From: Acetobacter papayae JCM 25143
GTDB lineage: Bacteria > Pseudomonadota > Alphaproteobacteria > Acetobacterales > Acetobacteraceae
Length of the DNA stretch: 50,640 bases
Assembly: GCF_000613285.1 (NCBI RefSeq)
Contig: NZ_BAIN01000015.1
Coordinates: 1 to 50,640, forward strand
Reading direction: 5' to 3'
Shown here: piece after piece, positions 40,078 through 48,513 of the stretch
Layout of the letters: each line of letters opens with the position of its first letter
Numbering within the stretch: position 1 is the first letter of the stretch
Program-made: the position numbers and the translations under genes
The notes under the pieces: generated by a model
Seen by the model: only the letters and a program-made list of their open reading frames with translations
Told to the model about the DNA's origin: nothing
Databases searched by the model: none

Positions 40078-40521
40078 ATGCGGTTAGCATCCTTTTTTGC
40101 GGCGTCATCCCTTGTTGTGGCCGCTGGTCTGCTGTCTCCCGCGCATGCGGAAGATGCGCTGGGTGATCCGACAGCCAAGATAACGATTTCCGCCAAATCG
40201 GCTGATCTGGGCGTGGGCTATACTTGGGGTGGCGGCAAGCTGACCTACAAGCACCACACCCATGCTTTCAAGATTTCAGGCGGGACAATCGCGGCGGTCG
40301 GGTTCTCTACCATTCAGGGTACCGGCACGGTCTATAATCTGCATGCGCTCAAGGATTTCAACGGCACCTATATTGCCGCGCATGGCGAAGCCACGCTGGG
40401 GCAGGGCCTTGGTGGCGCCGTGCTGGAAAATAAGAACGGCGTGCGGATCAAGATCGAGACAATTTCTGAAGGGGCGCGTCTGGCCGGTTCGGCGCAGGGC
40501 ATAACCCTTACACTCAAGTAA
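40078..40521 (+). CDS. Small secreted protein, beta-rich
   Basis: An exported protein of 147 residues. Start ATG 40078 is favoured because GAAAGGAATG precedes it and it begins a clear signal peptide (MRLASFFAASSLVVAAGLL, cleaved after SPAHA). The mature part has a regular glycine-rich beta pattern: KSADLGVGYTWGGGKLTYKH, then FKISGGTIAAVGFSTIQGTG, VYNLHALKDFNGTYIAAHG and NKNGVRIKIETISEGARL. This resembles a family of small periplasmic alphaproteobacterial proteins (the pattern recalls DUF1134/EipA relatives, from memory only). The function is unknown; an envelope role is inference. It converges on the WecA-like gene, whose end shares a hairpin with this gene's downstream region. Confidence 0.75.
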   Translation: MRLASFFAASSLVVAAGLLSPAHAEDALGDPTAKITISAKSADLGVGYTWGGGKLTYKHHTHAFKISGGTIAAVGFSTIQGTGTVYNLHALKDFNGTYIAAHGEATLGQGLGGAVLENKNGVRIKIETISEGARLAGSAQGITLTLK

Positions 40522-40529
40522 AATACAGC

Positions 40530-40577
40530 GCGCACCCGGCTAAAGGGGGGTTACGACCACGCCCCCACCGGGTGCGC
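40530..40577. terminator. Convergent hairpin overlapping the WecA-like gene end
   Basis: GCGCACCCGG (40530-40539) pairs with CCGGGTGCGC (40568-40577), and an inner GGGGG/CCCCC pair extends it. The stop codon of the minus-strand gene lies in the loop. It lacks a T run, so termination strength is uncertain. Confidence 0.5.
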
Positions 40578-41696
40578 CCTTGTGCGGCGCAGGGTAAACC
40601 CTGTCCACAGCAGTTGGGGCGTTAGCACCAGCAGCCCGCAAACCAGCGTGGCGTAAAAACCTCCCAGAACAGGTAGCAGGCGGGCCAGCGCTATCATGGT
40701 AGCGCCTCCCCATAGGGTCATGCCCCATTCCGCAAGGCTGATGGCGGGCGTGGCAAGGCCACTCCGGTGCAGAACCTGATACAGGTGCCCCCGATGCGCC
40801 TGAGCGAGCCGCAGTCCCGCGCGCTGCCGGCGCACCAGTGTAAACAGCACATCATACAGCAGGGGAGCGAGCACGGCTGGGCCGAGTAGCCAGCCGCCTT
40901 CAAGGCGGCTTGAGGTATGGAGCATCAGATACAGGCTGGCCGTACCCGCCAGCAGCCCGCAGCCCTGACTGCCGACATCCCCCATAAAAATCCGCGCATT
41001 GGGAAAGTTGTAGGGCAGAAACCCTGCCAAGCAGCAGGCCAGTAACAGGGCGGGCCAGACCAGCTCTGTCGCTCCCAATGCAGGGGCCAAGGCTGCCAGC
41101 ACCACAGCCCCTACCAGCACACAGCCCGAAACCAGACCATTCAGACCATCCATGAAATTGACGGCATTGGTAACGAAGACCAGCCACAGGACGGCCCCGG
41201 CAAAACCCACGACCGGCACCAGCCAGTCCGGCAGCAGGGGGTGCAGGGCTGGCCCTGTTAGCTGGGGCCATGAAAATGCGTCCGGTGCCGTAGCATGCTG
41301 CGCCAGATCATTCGCGGTTGCACCGGGCAGGCCGCAGGTCAGGGCAAATCCTGTGGCCACCATGGCGGCGGCGGCGCATTGTGTGGCCAGCTTGGCGGTG
41401 GGGGGCCATTGGTACAGGTCATCCAGCCAGGAAACGACACAGAGCAGCACAAGTGCTGCACCTGTCAGGATACCGAGGCTATGCGGCCCCACCCCGCCAG
41501 TAACCCAGTGCAGCACTGGCCAGCACACGAGAAAAGCCCCCATGATTCCAATGCCGCCCCCCTTGGGGGTAGCGCTCGTGTGGGAACTGCGATGGCCGGG
41601 GTGATCCAGCACGGCCAGCCGGATCATGCGCCGGACGCCATAGGCCGAAAGCAGCGCCGCACCACAGAGAATTGTCAGTTCTGGCAAAAAAGCCAT
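40551..41696 (-). CDS. WecA/MraY-family undecaprenyl-phosphate sugar-1-phosphate transferase
   Basis: Polytopic enzyme of about 381 residues that transfers a sugar-1-phosphate from a UDP-sugar to undecaprenyl phosphate, the first step of a surface glycan. Family motifs are clear: DHPGHRSSHTSATPKGGGIG (the substrate-site loop), CVVSWLDDLYQW (the DD magnesium site), VTNAVNFMDGLNGL (the NAxNxxDGxxGL motif), PNARIFMGDVGS and AQAHRGHLYQVLHRSG (the HRxHxYQ loop). It lacks MraY-specific features and sits next to a WbpM-like gene, so it is more like WecA/WbpL. ATG 41696 is chosen; ATG 41732 adds 12 residues and neither has a good ribosome site. Divergent from the dehydratase, about 100 bases apart. 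Confidence 0.88.
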   Translation of the reverse strand: MAFLPELTILCGAALLSAYGVRRMIRLAVLDHPGHRSSHTSATPKGGGIGIMGAFLVCWPVLHWVTGGVGPHSLGILTGAALVLLCVVSWLDDLYQWPPTAKLATQCAAAAMVATGFALTCGLPGATANDLAQHATAPDAFSWPQLTGPALHPLLPDWLVPVVGFAGAVLWLVFVTNAVNFMDGLNGLVSGCVLVGAVVLAALAPALGATELVWPALLLACCLAGFLPYNFPNARIFMGDVGSQGCGLLAGTASLYLMLHTSSRLEGGWLLGPAVLAPLLYDVLFTLVRRQRAGLRLAQAHRGHLYQVLHRSGLATPAISLAEWGMTLWGGATMIALARLLPVLGGFYATLVCGLLVLTPQLLWTGFTLRRTRAHPVGAWS

Positions 41697-41800
41697 GATG
41701 GTCTGTAAGGAGAATGAGGGGGAGAAAGCCATGAAGCGTTTATTATCCCGGCTGGGGTAGCTTTCAAGGATGACAGGCCTCGGGCTATAAGGGCAATAGC

Positions 41801-43853
41801 ATGGTATCGCAACATTCTCCGGCCCCGAGTGGCAGATCTTGGTATGGGCGTTCACGGTTGTGGGCGCTGAACAGGGTCGCTGTAAACGTCGTGCTCGACG
41901 GGCTGCTGGCGGCCGTTGCGGCACCTGTCGCCCATTGGCTGGCCGCCCCACAGGCCGGGCTTTTGCATCCGTTGTGGTTTCTGGCCGGGGCGGCGGTTTC
42001 CCTTGCCATTAGTGGTCTGCCATTTCGTGTGCCGCAGCAGTACTGGCGCTTTTCGGGCATTTCGGACCTGCTCGGCATTATCGGGGCATCGTTTGCCAGT
42101 GCGCTGCTGTTTTCCGTTGCGTTGTGGCTGTTTCATGTGACGCCCCCCAGCCCGACCTTTGGCATTATTTACGCATGGTGCTGCTGGTGGTGCTGGGTGG
42201 TGCGCGCGTTACTTATCGTGTGCTGTATGGCCGCGTGCCGTACTGGGCCGCCCGCCAGAGGATTGTGCTGATCGGGGATGACTCGGTCGTGGACCTGTAT
42301 ATGCGGGTGTTCGAACGCAATCTGCACACGGGCACGCGCGTTGCAGGCATTGTGGCCGTGGGCGCTCACCGGCCCGGCCAGCGTATCCATAACGTGCCCA
42401 TTCTGGGTAATGTTGCGGATATCCAGTCCATTCTCGAGCGGCTGGTCAGCGGGCGGCATCGTCCTGATTCACTGGTGGTGACGGACCCGGCCTTTCGTGG
42501 TTCGCAACTGACAGCCGTTCTGGATGCCGCCAGCGCCAAGGGTATTGCGGTGCTGCGCGCCCCGGCCCTGACAGACCTCACTCCCGCCGAGCAGGTGCGC
42601 CTGCGCCCCATCCCCCTTGAAGACCTCCTGAACCGGCCGCAGGTCAGGCTGGATCGCGAAGGGATGGAAGGCATGATTGCAGGGCGGGTGGTGCTGGTTA
42701 CAGGGGCGGGTGGCACCATCGGCTCCGAACTGGCGCGGCAGATTGCCGGTTTGCGGCCGAGCCGGCTGGTGCTGCTTGATCATGGGGAATTCGCCCTGTG
42801 GCAGATCAGTATGGAACTGTCGCAGACAGCCCCCGATATTGTGCGCGAAAGTCTGGTGGCGGATGTGCGTGATGCGGCCCGGCTGGATACGATCATGCGG
42901 AACACAGACCCGATCTGGTGTTCCATGCCGCAGCACTCAAACATGTGCCGATTGTCGAGGACAACCCGACCGAGGGGCTGCTGACCAATATTCACGGCAC
43001 CCGCGTGGTGGCCGATACCGCCGCCCGGCATGGCGTGCGCGCCATGGTGGTGATTTCCACGGACAAAGCAGTCAATCCTTCCAGCCTGATGGGTGCATCC
43101 AAGCGTGCGGCGGAAATGTACTGTCAGGCTCTCGATATCAGCGCCCGGGCCTCGGGCGACCCCATGGCCATGCGCTGCATTACGGTGCGTTTTGGCAATG
43201 TGCTGGGGTCTACGGGGTCTGTTGTGCCGCTGTTTCGCCAGCAACTCGAACGCGGTGGTCCGCTGACCGTAACCCACCCCGATATGTGCCGCTATTTCAT
43301 GACCGTGCCTGAGGCTGTGGGGCTGGTGCTGCAGGCCGCCGTGCGCGGCACGCAGGGGCTGGCTGGCTGGAATGGCGGCGGCAAGGTGGCGTCCGGCACG
43401 GACAGGCTGCTCGATAATGGCGGTATTTTCGTGCTGGATATGGGCGAGCCGGTGCGCATTGTCGATCTGGCTCGGCAGATGATCTACCTTGCCGGTCTGC
43501 GGCCTGACGAGGATGTGGCTATCCGTTTCACGGGCCTGCGTCCGGGCGAAAAACTGTTTGAGGAACTGTTCCACGGGCGCGAGGCCCCGGTACCCACCGA
43601 TGCCTCCGGCCTACTGATGGCCACCCCCCGCGTGGTGGACCGCGAGGCCGTGACCCGCGCCGTGGAGGACATTACCCGCTACGCGCAACACAATGATGTA
43701 GAGGCAGCCCTGCGTATTCTGGCGTTGCTGGTGCCGGAGTTCGATCATAACCCCGAGGGCGAGGCCCGCACTGGCGCGCGGGACACCATGGCAGCACCCC
43801 CTGCTGGCGTGCAGTCCCTCGGTGCAGTAAAGGAAGCACAGGCCCGCCCATAG
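41801..43853 (+). CDS. CapD/WbpM-like membrane NDP-sugar 4,6-dehydratase (two frameshifts)
   Basis: Inner-membrane protein of about 684 residues. Four N-terminal helices ([20 protein letters not shown] onward) precede a first nucleotide-binding fold ([20 protein letters not shown]) and the SDR domain: [18 protein letters not shown] (NAD loop), [38 protein letters not shown]. The catalytic tyrosine is replaced by methionine (Ser-Met-Lys), as in WbpM/PglF types. [11 protein letters not shown] is near the end. Frame breaks occur near 42165 (FGIIYA to [13 protein letters not shown]) and near 42905 (RNT to [11 protein letters not shown]). It probably makes the UDP-4-keto-6-deoxy sugar whose derivative the WecA-like enzyme loads on the lipid carrier; the pairing is inference from adjacency. 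Confidence 0.88.
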
Positions 43854-43999
43854 GGCACTCCGCAGGGCCGCGTCCGTTCTGGCCCGGTGGGTTGAACATG
43901 GCGTGAAAAACCGTTGAAAAGCCTGTGTATCAGGCAGGCCCGACACGGAGCCGGGTGCGGGCATGGGCGTCAGGATGGCGCATGGAAAAGGACATGGGT

Positions 44000-44464
44000 A
44001 TGCGTAAGGAAACGGCGTTCATTATCGGGTTTGTGGCGTTTACGGTCAGCACGGCGGCGCTGATCTGGGGCGTGGCGCTGCCTAATTTCAAGCCGGTTTC
44101 ATTTCCGCAGATCGCCAGCGGCACGCTGGATGTGGGGCCCATGCACCATACGCGCGCCCTGACGACGCAGGAAGTGGCAACGCTGAACGACTGGACGCAC
44201 GCGCATTCCGGTGGCTGGGGGCCGCTGTATCGCACCCCGCCCTCATCAGGCGATGCCCATCTGCACCTGCGCGATGCCCAGAACAAGGAAGTGCTGGTGT
44301 TGACCCTGTGGACCGGCATTAGTGCCGCAGACTGGAACAACACCGTTTTTATGGAATCGCCTGACGGCAGCACGGTGCGCAGCGAGAGCTTTTCGGCTCA
44401 GGCATTTGCCCCGCTGCGGATGCTGGTAGATGGTTTTTCCTACCAGCATTCCGGTTATCCCTGA
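44000..44464 (+). CDS. Small membrane-anchored hypothetical protein
   Basis: About 154 residues, not recognised. A single N-terminal helix (TAFIIGFVAFTVSTAALIWGVAL) follows a short basic start, so the bulk of the protein is probably periplasmic. That part contains VGPMHHTRALTTQEVATLND, SGGWGPLYRTPPSSGDAHLH and VLVLTLWTGISAADWNNTVF, with many Trp and His but no motif I know. ATG 44000 is chosen because AAGGAC is eight bases before it; 43982 and 43994 are alternatives in the same frame. It lies 150 bases after the dehydratase gene on the same strand and converges on dihydroorotase with a 13-base gap. The frame is intact and codon use is normal. Confidence 0.6.
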   Translation: MRKETAFIIGFVAFTVSTAALIWGVALPNFKPVSFPQIASGTLDVGPMHHTRALTTQEVATLNDWTHAHSGGWGPLYRTPPSSGDAHLHLRDAQNKEVLVLTLWTGISAADWNNTVFMESPDGSTVRSESFSAQAFAPLRMLVDGFSYQHSGYP

Positions 44465-44477
44465 GCCTATAGAGGCT

Positions 44478-45826
44478 TCAGGCCGGGCGGTCCGTCGCAT
44501 CAAAACGGAAGGGCTGCCCTGCGGGTTTGTCTGCCAGACTACCTTCCCACATGACCTGCTGGCCACGGATAACCGTGCCAATGGGCTGGCCCGTGATTTC
44601 TTCGCCCGTAAAGGGCGACCAGCCGCAGCGCGAGGCCAGCCAGTCTTCCTCGATCGTCCAGCGGGCTTTCAGGTCCACGACCGTGAAATCCGCATCATAA
44701 CCCACGGCAATGCGGCCCTTGCGCACCAGCCCGAACAGCCTTTGCGGTCCGGCTGATGTCAGGTCCACCAGACGGCGCAGGCTCAGCCGGTGGTGGGCTA
44801 CGTGGTTGAGCATCAGCGGCAGCAGTGTTTGCACACCCGGCATGCCGGAGGGCGAGGCCGGGTAGGCGCGGCCTTTGGCCTCAAGGCTGTGGGGGGCGTG
44901 GTCCGAGCCAATAACATCGGGCAGGCCCTGATGCAGCCAGTGCCAGAGCCCCTCGCGGTGTGCGGCGGAGCGAATGGGGGGGTTCATCTGGGCCAGCGTG
45001 CCAAGGCGGGGGTAGGCGTCCTCAGCGCTCATGGTCAGGTGCTGGGGGGTGAGCTCGCAACTGGCGATATCGCGGTTGGCGGCAATCAGCTCCAGTTCCG
45101 CCGGGGTGGTGACATGCAGGATATGCACGCGCCGCCCGGTTTTGCGGGCCAGTGCCAGAACGCGGCGGGTGGCGCGCAGGGCGGTTTCATCATCGCGCCA
45201 GACGGGGTGCGATGCCGCATCGCCTTCTACCCGCTCACCCAGACGTTCCTTCAGCCGGGCTTCATCTTCCGCATGGATGGCAACGCGCCGCTGGCCCGAG
45301 CGCAGCACCCGCTCCAGCATTGCATCCTCGGAGACCAGAAGATTCCCGGTGGAAGAGCCCATGAACACCTTGATACCCGCCGTGCCGGGCAGTTGTTCGA
45401 GCGTGCCGCATTCATCTGCGTTATCGGAGGTGGCGCCCACGTAAAAGGCGTGCTCGCACCACATACGGCCTTGTGCGCGGGCCAGCTTGTCGGCCACGGC
45501 CTCGGGGGTGGAGGTGGTAGGTTTGGTGTTGGGCATTTCAAACACGCCCGTTACCCCACCCAGCACGGCGGCGCGGCTGCCGGTGGCGAGGTCTTCGTTT
45601 TCCTCGGCACCCGGTTCGCGGAAATGCACCTGTGTGTCGATCACGCCGGGCAGAATGGTCAGGCCCGTGCAGTCGATGGTGCGTGCGGCCGGGGCTTCCC
45701 CCCCGATAGCGCTGACAAGACCATCGCGCACATAAAGCGTGGTGTTGACCGTGCCATCGGGCAGAACAACGGAACCGTTTCTGAGCGCCAGATCATGAGG
45801 GCCGGAAGAGGAGGCGTGAAGGCCAT
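44478..45826 (-). CDS. pyrC: Dihydroorotase (probable N-terminal frameshift)
   Basis: Zinc amidohydrolase closing the pyrimidine ring (carbamoyl-aspartate to dihydroorotate), about 449 residues. ILPGVIDTQVHFREPGAEEN has the HxH metal pair, GIKVFMGSSTGNLL the Lys carboxylation site region, HVTTPAELEL and DVIGSDHAPHSLEAKG the later metal residues. The open frame begins only at GTG 45731, but HDLALRNGSVVLPDGTVNTT reads upstream in the same frame with no start. ATG 45826, with AAAGGA nine bases before, lies in another frame (MAFTPPLPA), so a one-base indel between 45800 and 45826 is likely. It follows gor on the same strand. A hydantoinase or allantoinase is less likely given HFREPG and GSDHAPH. 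Confidence 0.85.
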
Positions 45827-45909
45827 GGGGCTTGTGTCCTTTCGCAGTCGCGTGGGCGCAGGCGGGAGAAGGCTGGGGGAGTGGTGCGCCCTTGTGCGGG
45901 CGCGCCCGA

Positions 45910-47307
45910 TCAGGGGGTATGCGGTGTTTCGCGTGTGCGGGTACGCAGCGTCACCAGTTCCTCGGCTGAGGTGGGGTGAATGCCGATCGTGCGGTCAAAA
46001 TCGGCTTTTGTCAGTTTCGCGGTCACGGCAATGGCTACGGCCTGGAGCATTTCCGGGGCGTCATCGCCCAGAATATGCGCGCCCACCACTACCTGACTGG
46101 CCTGATCCACCACCAGTTTCATGACCGTTTTACGCTCGCGCCGCCCGCCCAGCGTATGCCGCATGGGGGTAAAGCGCGTCAGATAAATATCCACTGCCCC
46201 CGTGCGGGCGGCTTCTTCTTCCGTCAGGCCCGTGCAGGCCAGTGGCGGGGAAAAGAAAACGGCCTTGGGTGTGGTCGCGAAATCCCACTCGCGGGGCGGG
46301 GCCTTGCCAAAAAGCTGGTCGGCCAGAGTATGCCCTTCGGCAATGGCAACGGGGGTAAGGTTGATCCGGTCCGTGACATCGCCAATGGCGTAAATGCCGG
46401 GGCAGGAGGTCTCGCCCAGACCGTCCACTACAATCCGTCCGTTCTGCGCGGTTTTGATACCCGCCTGTTCCAGCCCGAGCGCTGCTGTCTTGGGGTGGCG
46501 TCCGGTGGCCAGAAACACGCAGTCCACCCGCAGGGTCTCGCCCGTGTTCAGGCGCAGGAGCAGGTCCGTGCCGTCGCGCGTCAGGCTTTCGGGGCTGGCG
46601 TTGCGGTGCTGGGTGATGCCGCGCACCGTAATGGCATCGGCCAGAGCCGTGCGCATGTCTTCATCAAAGCCGCGCAGGGGCAGGTCGTGGCGGTAGATCA
46701 GCTCGGCCTGAGCGCCAAGTCCGGCAAAAATTCCCGCGAACTCAATGCCGATATAACCCGCACCAATCAGCGCAACCCGGTCGGGGCGTTGGGGCAGGGC
46801 AAAGGCCTCGTCCGAGGTAATGGCCAGTTCTACACCGGGGAAAGAGGGCCGCGTTGGGGTGGAGCCGGTGGCAATAACAATGCGCTCTGCCGTGATATCC
46901 TGCGTGGGAGCATCGGGGGCGAGGGCTGTGGGGGTAATGCGCACGCTGCGCGGGCCGGTCAGGCTGGCATGGCCGGTAAACAGCGTAACCCCGGCTTTTT
47001 CCAGCATGGAAACATAAATGCCGTTCAGACGCGTAATTTCGCGGTCTTTCGCGGCCATGAGGGTGGGCCAGTCATGGGTGCCACGCTGGGTGTTCCAGCC
47101 AAAGCCATGGCTGTCGTCCACGAGGTCACCAAACTCGCTGGCCTGCACCATCAGCTTTTTGGGTACGCAGCCGAGGTTGACGCAGGTGCCGCCCCAGTGG
47201 CGGCTTTCCACTACGGCTACGCGCGCGCCATGGCTGGCGGCGATTCGCGCGCAGCGAACCCCGCCGGAGCCGGCACCTATGACAAGAAGGTCGAAGTCAT
47301 GGGCCAT
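45910..47307 (-). CDS. gor: Glutathione-disulfide reductase
   Basis: Cytosolic FAD enzyme that reduces glutathione disulfide with NADPH; 465 residues, the usual length. Start ATG 47307 has AGGAG eight bases upstream. The FAD loop LLVIGAGSGGVRCARIAA is at the N-terminus and the redox cysteines are in WGGTCVNLGCVPKK near residues 38-51. The NADPH loop VALIGAGYIGIEFAGIFAGL lies near 175, and the C-terminal dimer interface has IGIHPTSAEELVTLR with the catalytic His-Glu pair. Frame intact. It lies 41 bases after fpr and before dihydroorotase, so the three may form one transcript. The redox genes together would maintain thiols under oxidative fermentation. Confidence 0.93.
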   Translation of the reverse strand: MAHDFDLLVIGAGSGGVRCARIAASHGARVAVVESRHWGGTCVNLGCVPKKLMVQASEFGDLVDDSHGFGWNTQRGTHDWPTLMAAKDREITRLNGIYVSMLEKAGVTLFTGHASLTGPRSVRITPTALAPDAPTQDITAERIVIATGSTPTRPSFPGVELAITSDEAFALPQRPDRVALIGAGYIGIEFAGIFAGLGAQAELIYRHDLPLRGFDEDMRTALADAITVRGITQHRNASPESLTRDGTDLLLRLNTGETLRVDCVFLATGRHPKTAALGLEQAGIKTAQNGRIVVDGLGETSCPGIYAIGDVTDRINLTPVAIAEGHTLADQLFGKAPPREWDFATTPKAVFFSPPLACTGLTEEEAARTGAVDIYLTRFTPMRHTLGGRRERKTVMKLVVDQASQVVVGAHILGDDAPEMLQAVAIAVTAKLTKADFDRTIGIHPTSAEELVTLRTRTRETPHTP

Positions 47308-47348
47308 GGATGTGCTCCTTTGCGGGGTTCTGGTGTGATGTGGGGCTT

Positions 47349-48245
47349 TTAGCGTTCAGCGAAAGCCTTTTCCACCACATACGCGCCGGGGGTGGACATA
47401 TTGCCCTCATCAAAGCCGCGTGCGCGCAGCAGAGCTTCGGTATCGGCCAGCATTTCCGGCGAACCGCAGATCATCACACGGTCATGCTCGGGGTCGAGTG
47501 CGGGGATACCCAGATCTTCGAAGATCTTGCCGCTTTCGATCAGCTTGGTGATACGGTCGGTCACGGCAAAGCTTTCGCGCGTAACGGCGGGGTAATACAG
47601 CAGCTTGCCCGAGACATCCTCACCCAGGAACTCGTGCTGGGGCAGTTCGTGGCGGATGTGGTTGGCATAAGCCAGCTCGCCCGAAATACGCACGGTATGG
47701 CTCAGGATCACGTGCTCGTAACGCTCATAGCATTCCGGGTCCTTGATCAGGCTCATGAACGGCGCAAGGCCGGTGCCGGTGGACAGGAAATACAGGTTAC
47801 GGCCGGGGCGCAGGTTATCGAGCAGCAGCGTGCCGGTGGGCTTGCGGCCGATCAGCACCGTATCGCCCACCTTGACGTGGCGCAGGCGCGAGGTCAGCGG
47901 GCCATCGGGCACGGCAATGGAGAGAAACTCCATTTCATCGGCGTAGTTGGGCGAGGCAATGGAATAGGCGCGCAGCAGCGGCTTGCCGTCCACCTCGATG
48001 CCGATCATGGCGAACTGGCCATTCTCGAAACGCAGGCCCGGATCACGGGTGGTGGTGAAGCTGAACAGGCGGTCTGTCCAGTGGTGCACGGTCAGCACCT
48101 TGGCCGGATACAGGTGGCCATATTCTTTCGTGGGCGGGGCGAGGTGCCATACGCCGTCCTGGCCTTCGACCGGCAGCAGGCTGCTGGGCACGTCAGAGGC
48201 GGACACGAGGGGGAGAGTGCCGGTTTCGAGAATGGTTTCAGACAT
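47349..48245 (-). CDS. fpr: Ferredoxin-NADP+ reductase
   Basis: Cytosolic FAD enzyme of 298 residues that exchanges electrons between NADPH and ferredoxin or flavodoxin. I choose ATG 48245 (MSETILETGTLPLV); the longer open frame upstream is low-complexity. It carries about 40 extra N-terminal residues compared with the short bacterial form. RFENGQFAMIGIEVDGKPLLRAYSIASPNY has the FAD-binding RxYS site near residue 95, FLSTGTGLAPFMSLI the NADP site near 155, VMICGSPEML near 260 and VVEKAFAER is the typical C-terminus. Frame intact. A plausible partner is FdxA at 34.6 kb. Regulation by oxidative stress is common for fpr but no operator is visible. Confidence 0.93.
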   Translation of the reverse strand: MSETILETGTLPLVSASDVPSSLLPVEGQDGVWHLAPPTKEYGHLYPAKVLTVHHWTDRLFSFTTTRDPGLRFENGQFAMIGIEVDGKPLLRAYSIASPNYADEMEFLSIAVPDGPLTSRLRHVKVGDTVLIGRKPTGTLLLDNLRPGRNLYFLSTGTGLAPFMSLIKDPECYERYEHVILSHTVRISGELAYANHIRHELPQHEFLGEDVSGKLLYYPAVTRESFAVTDRITKLIESGKIFEDLGIPALDPEHDRVMICGSPEMLADTEALLRARGFDEGNMSTPGAYVVEKAFAER

Positions 48246-48513
48246 GGGCCGCTTTGTACTCCGCTTGCAGCAGATCGGTTCTGGGTATGGATACCGGGCG
48301 CGAAGCCGTTGTCGGGGGCTGTGCCCCGGTTCGGCCCGCGCGGGGCATCTGGATACAGTGGAGGCGTTTTTAAGGGGCGGGGGCGGCCAACGCCAGTGCA
48401 AAATCATCATCAGACGTGTTCGCGCCCGGCAGAACGCCCGTAAATCTGTAATTTTTTGTGTCGGTCGGGTGTAGCACATTGTCGGCGCGGGCCTGATGCC
48501 GCACAAGGTAGGC

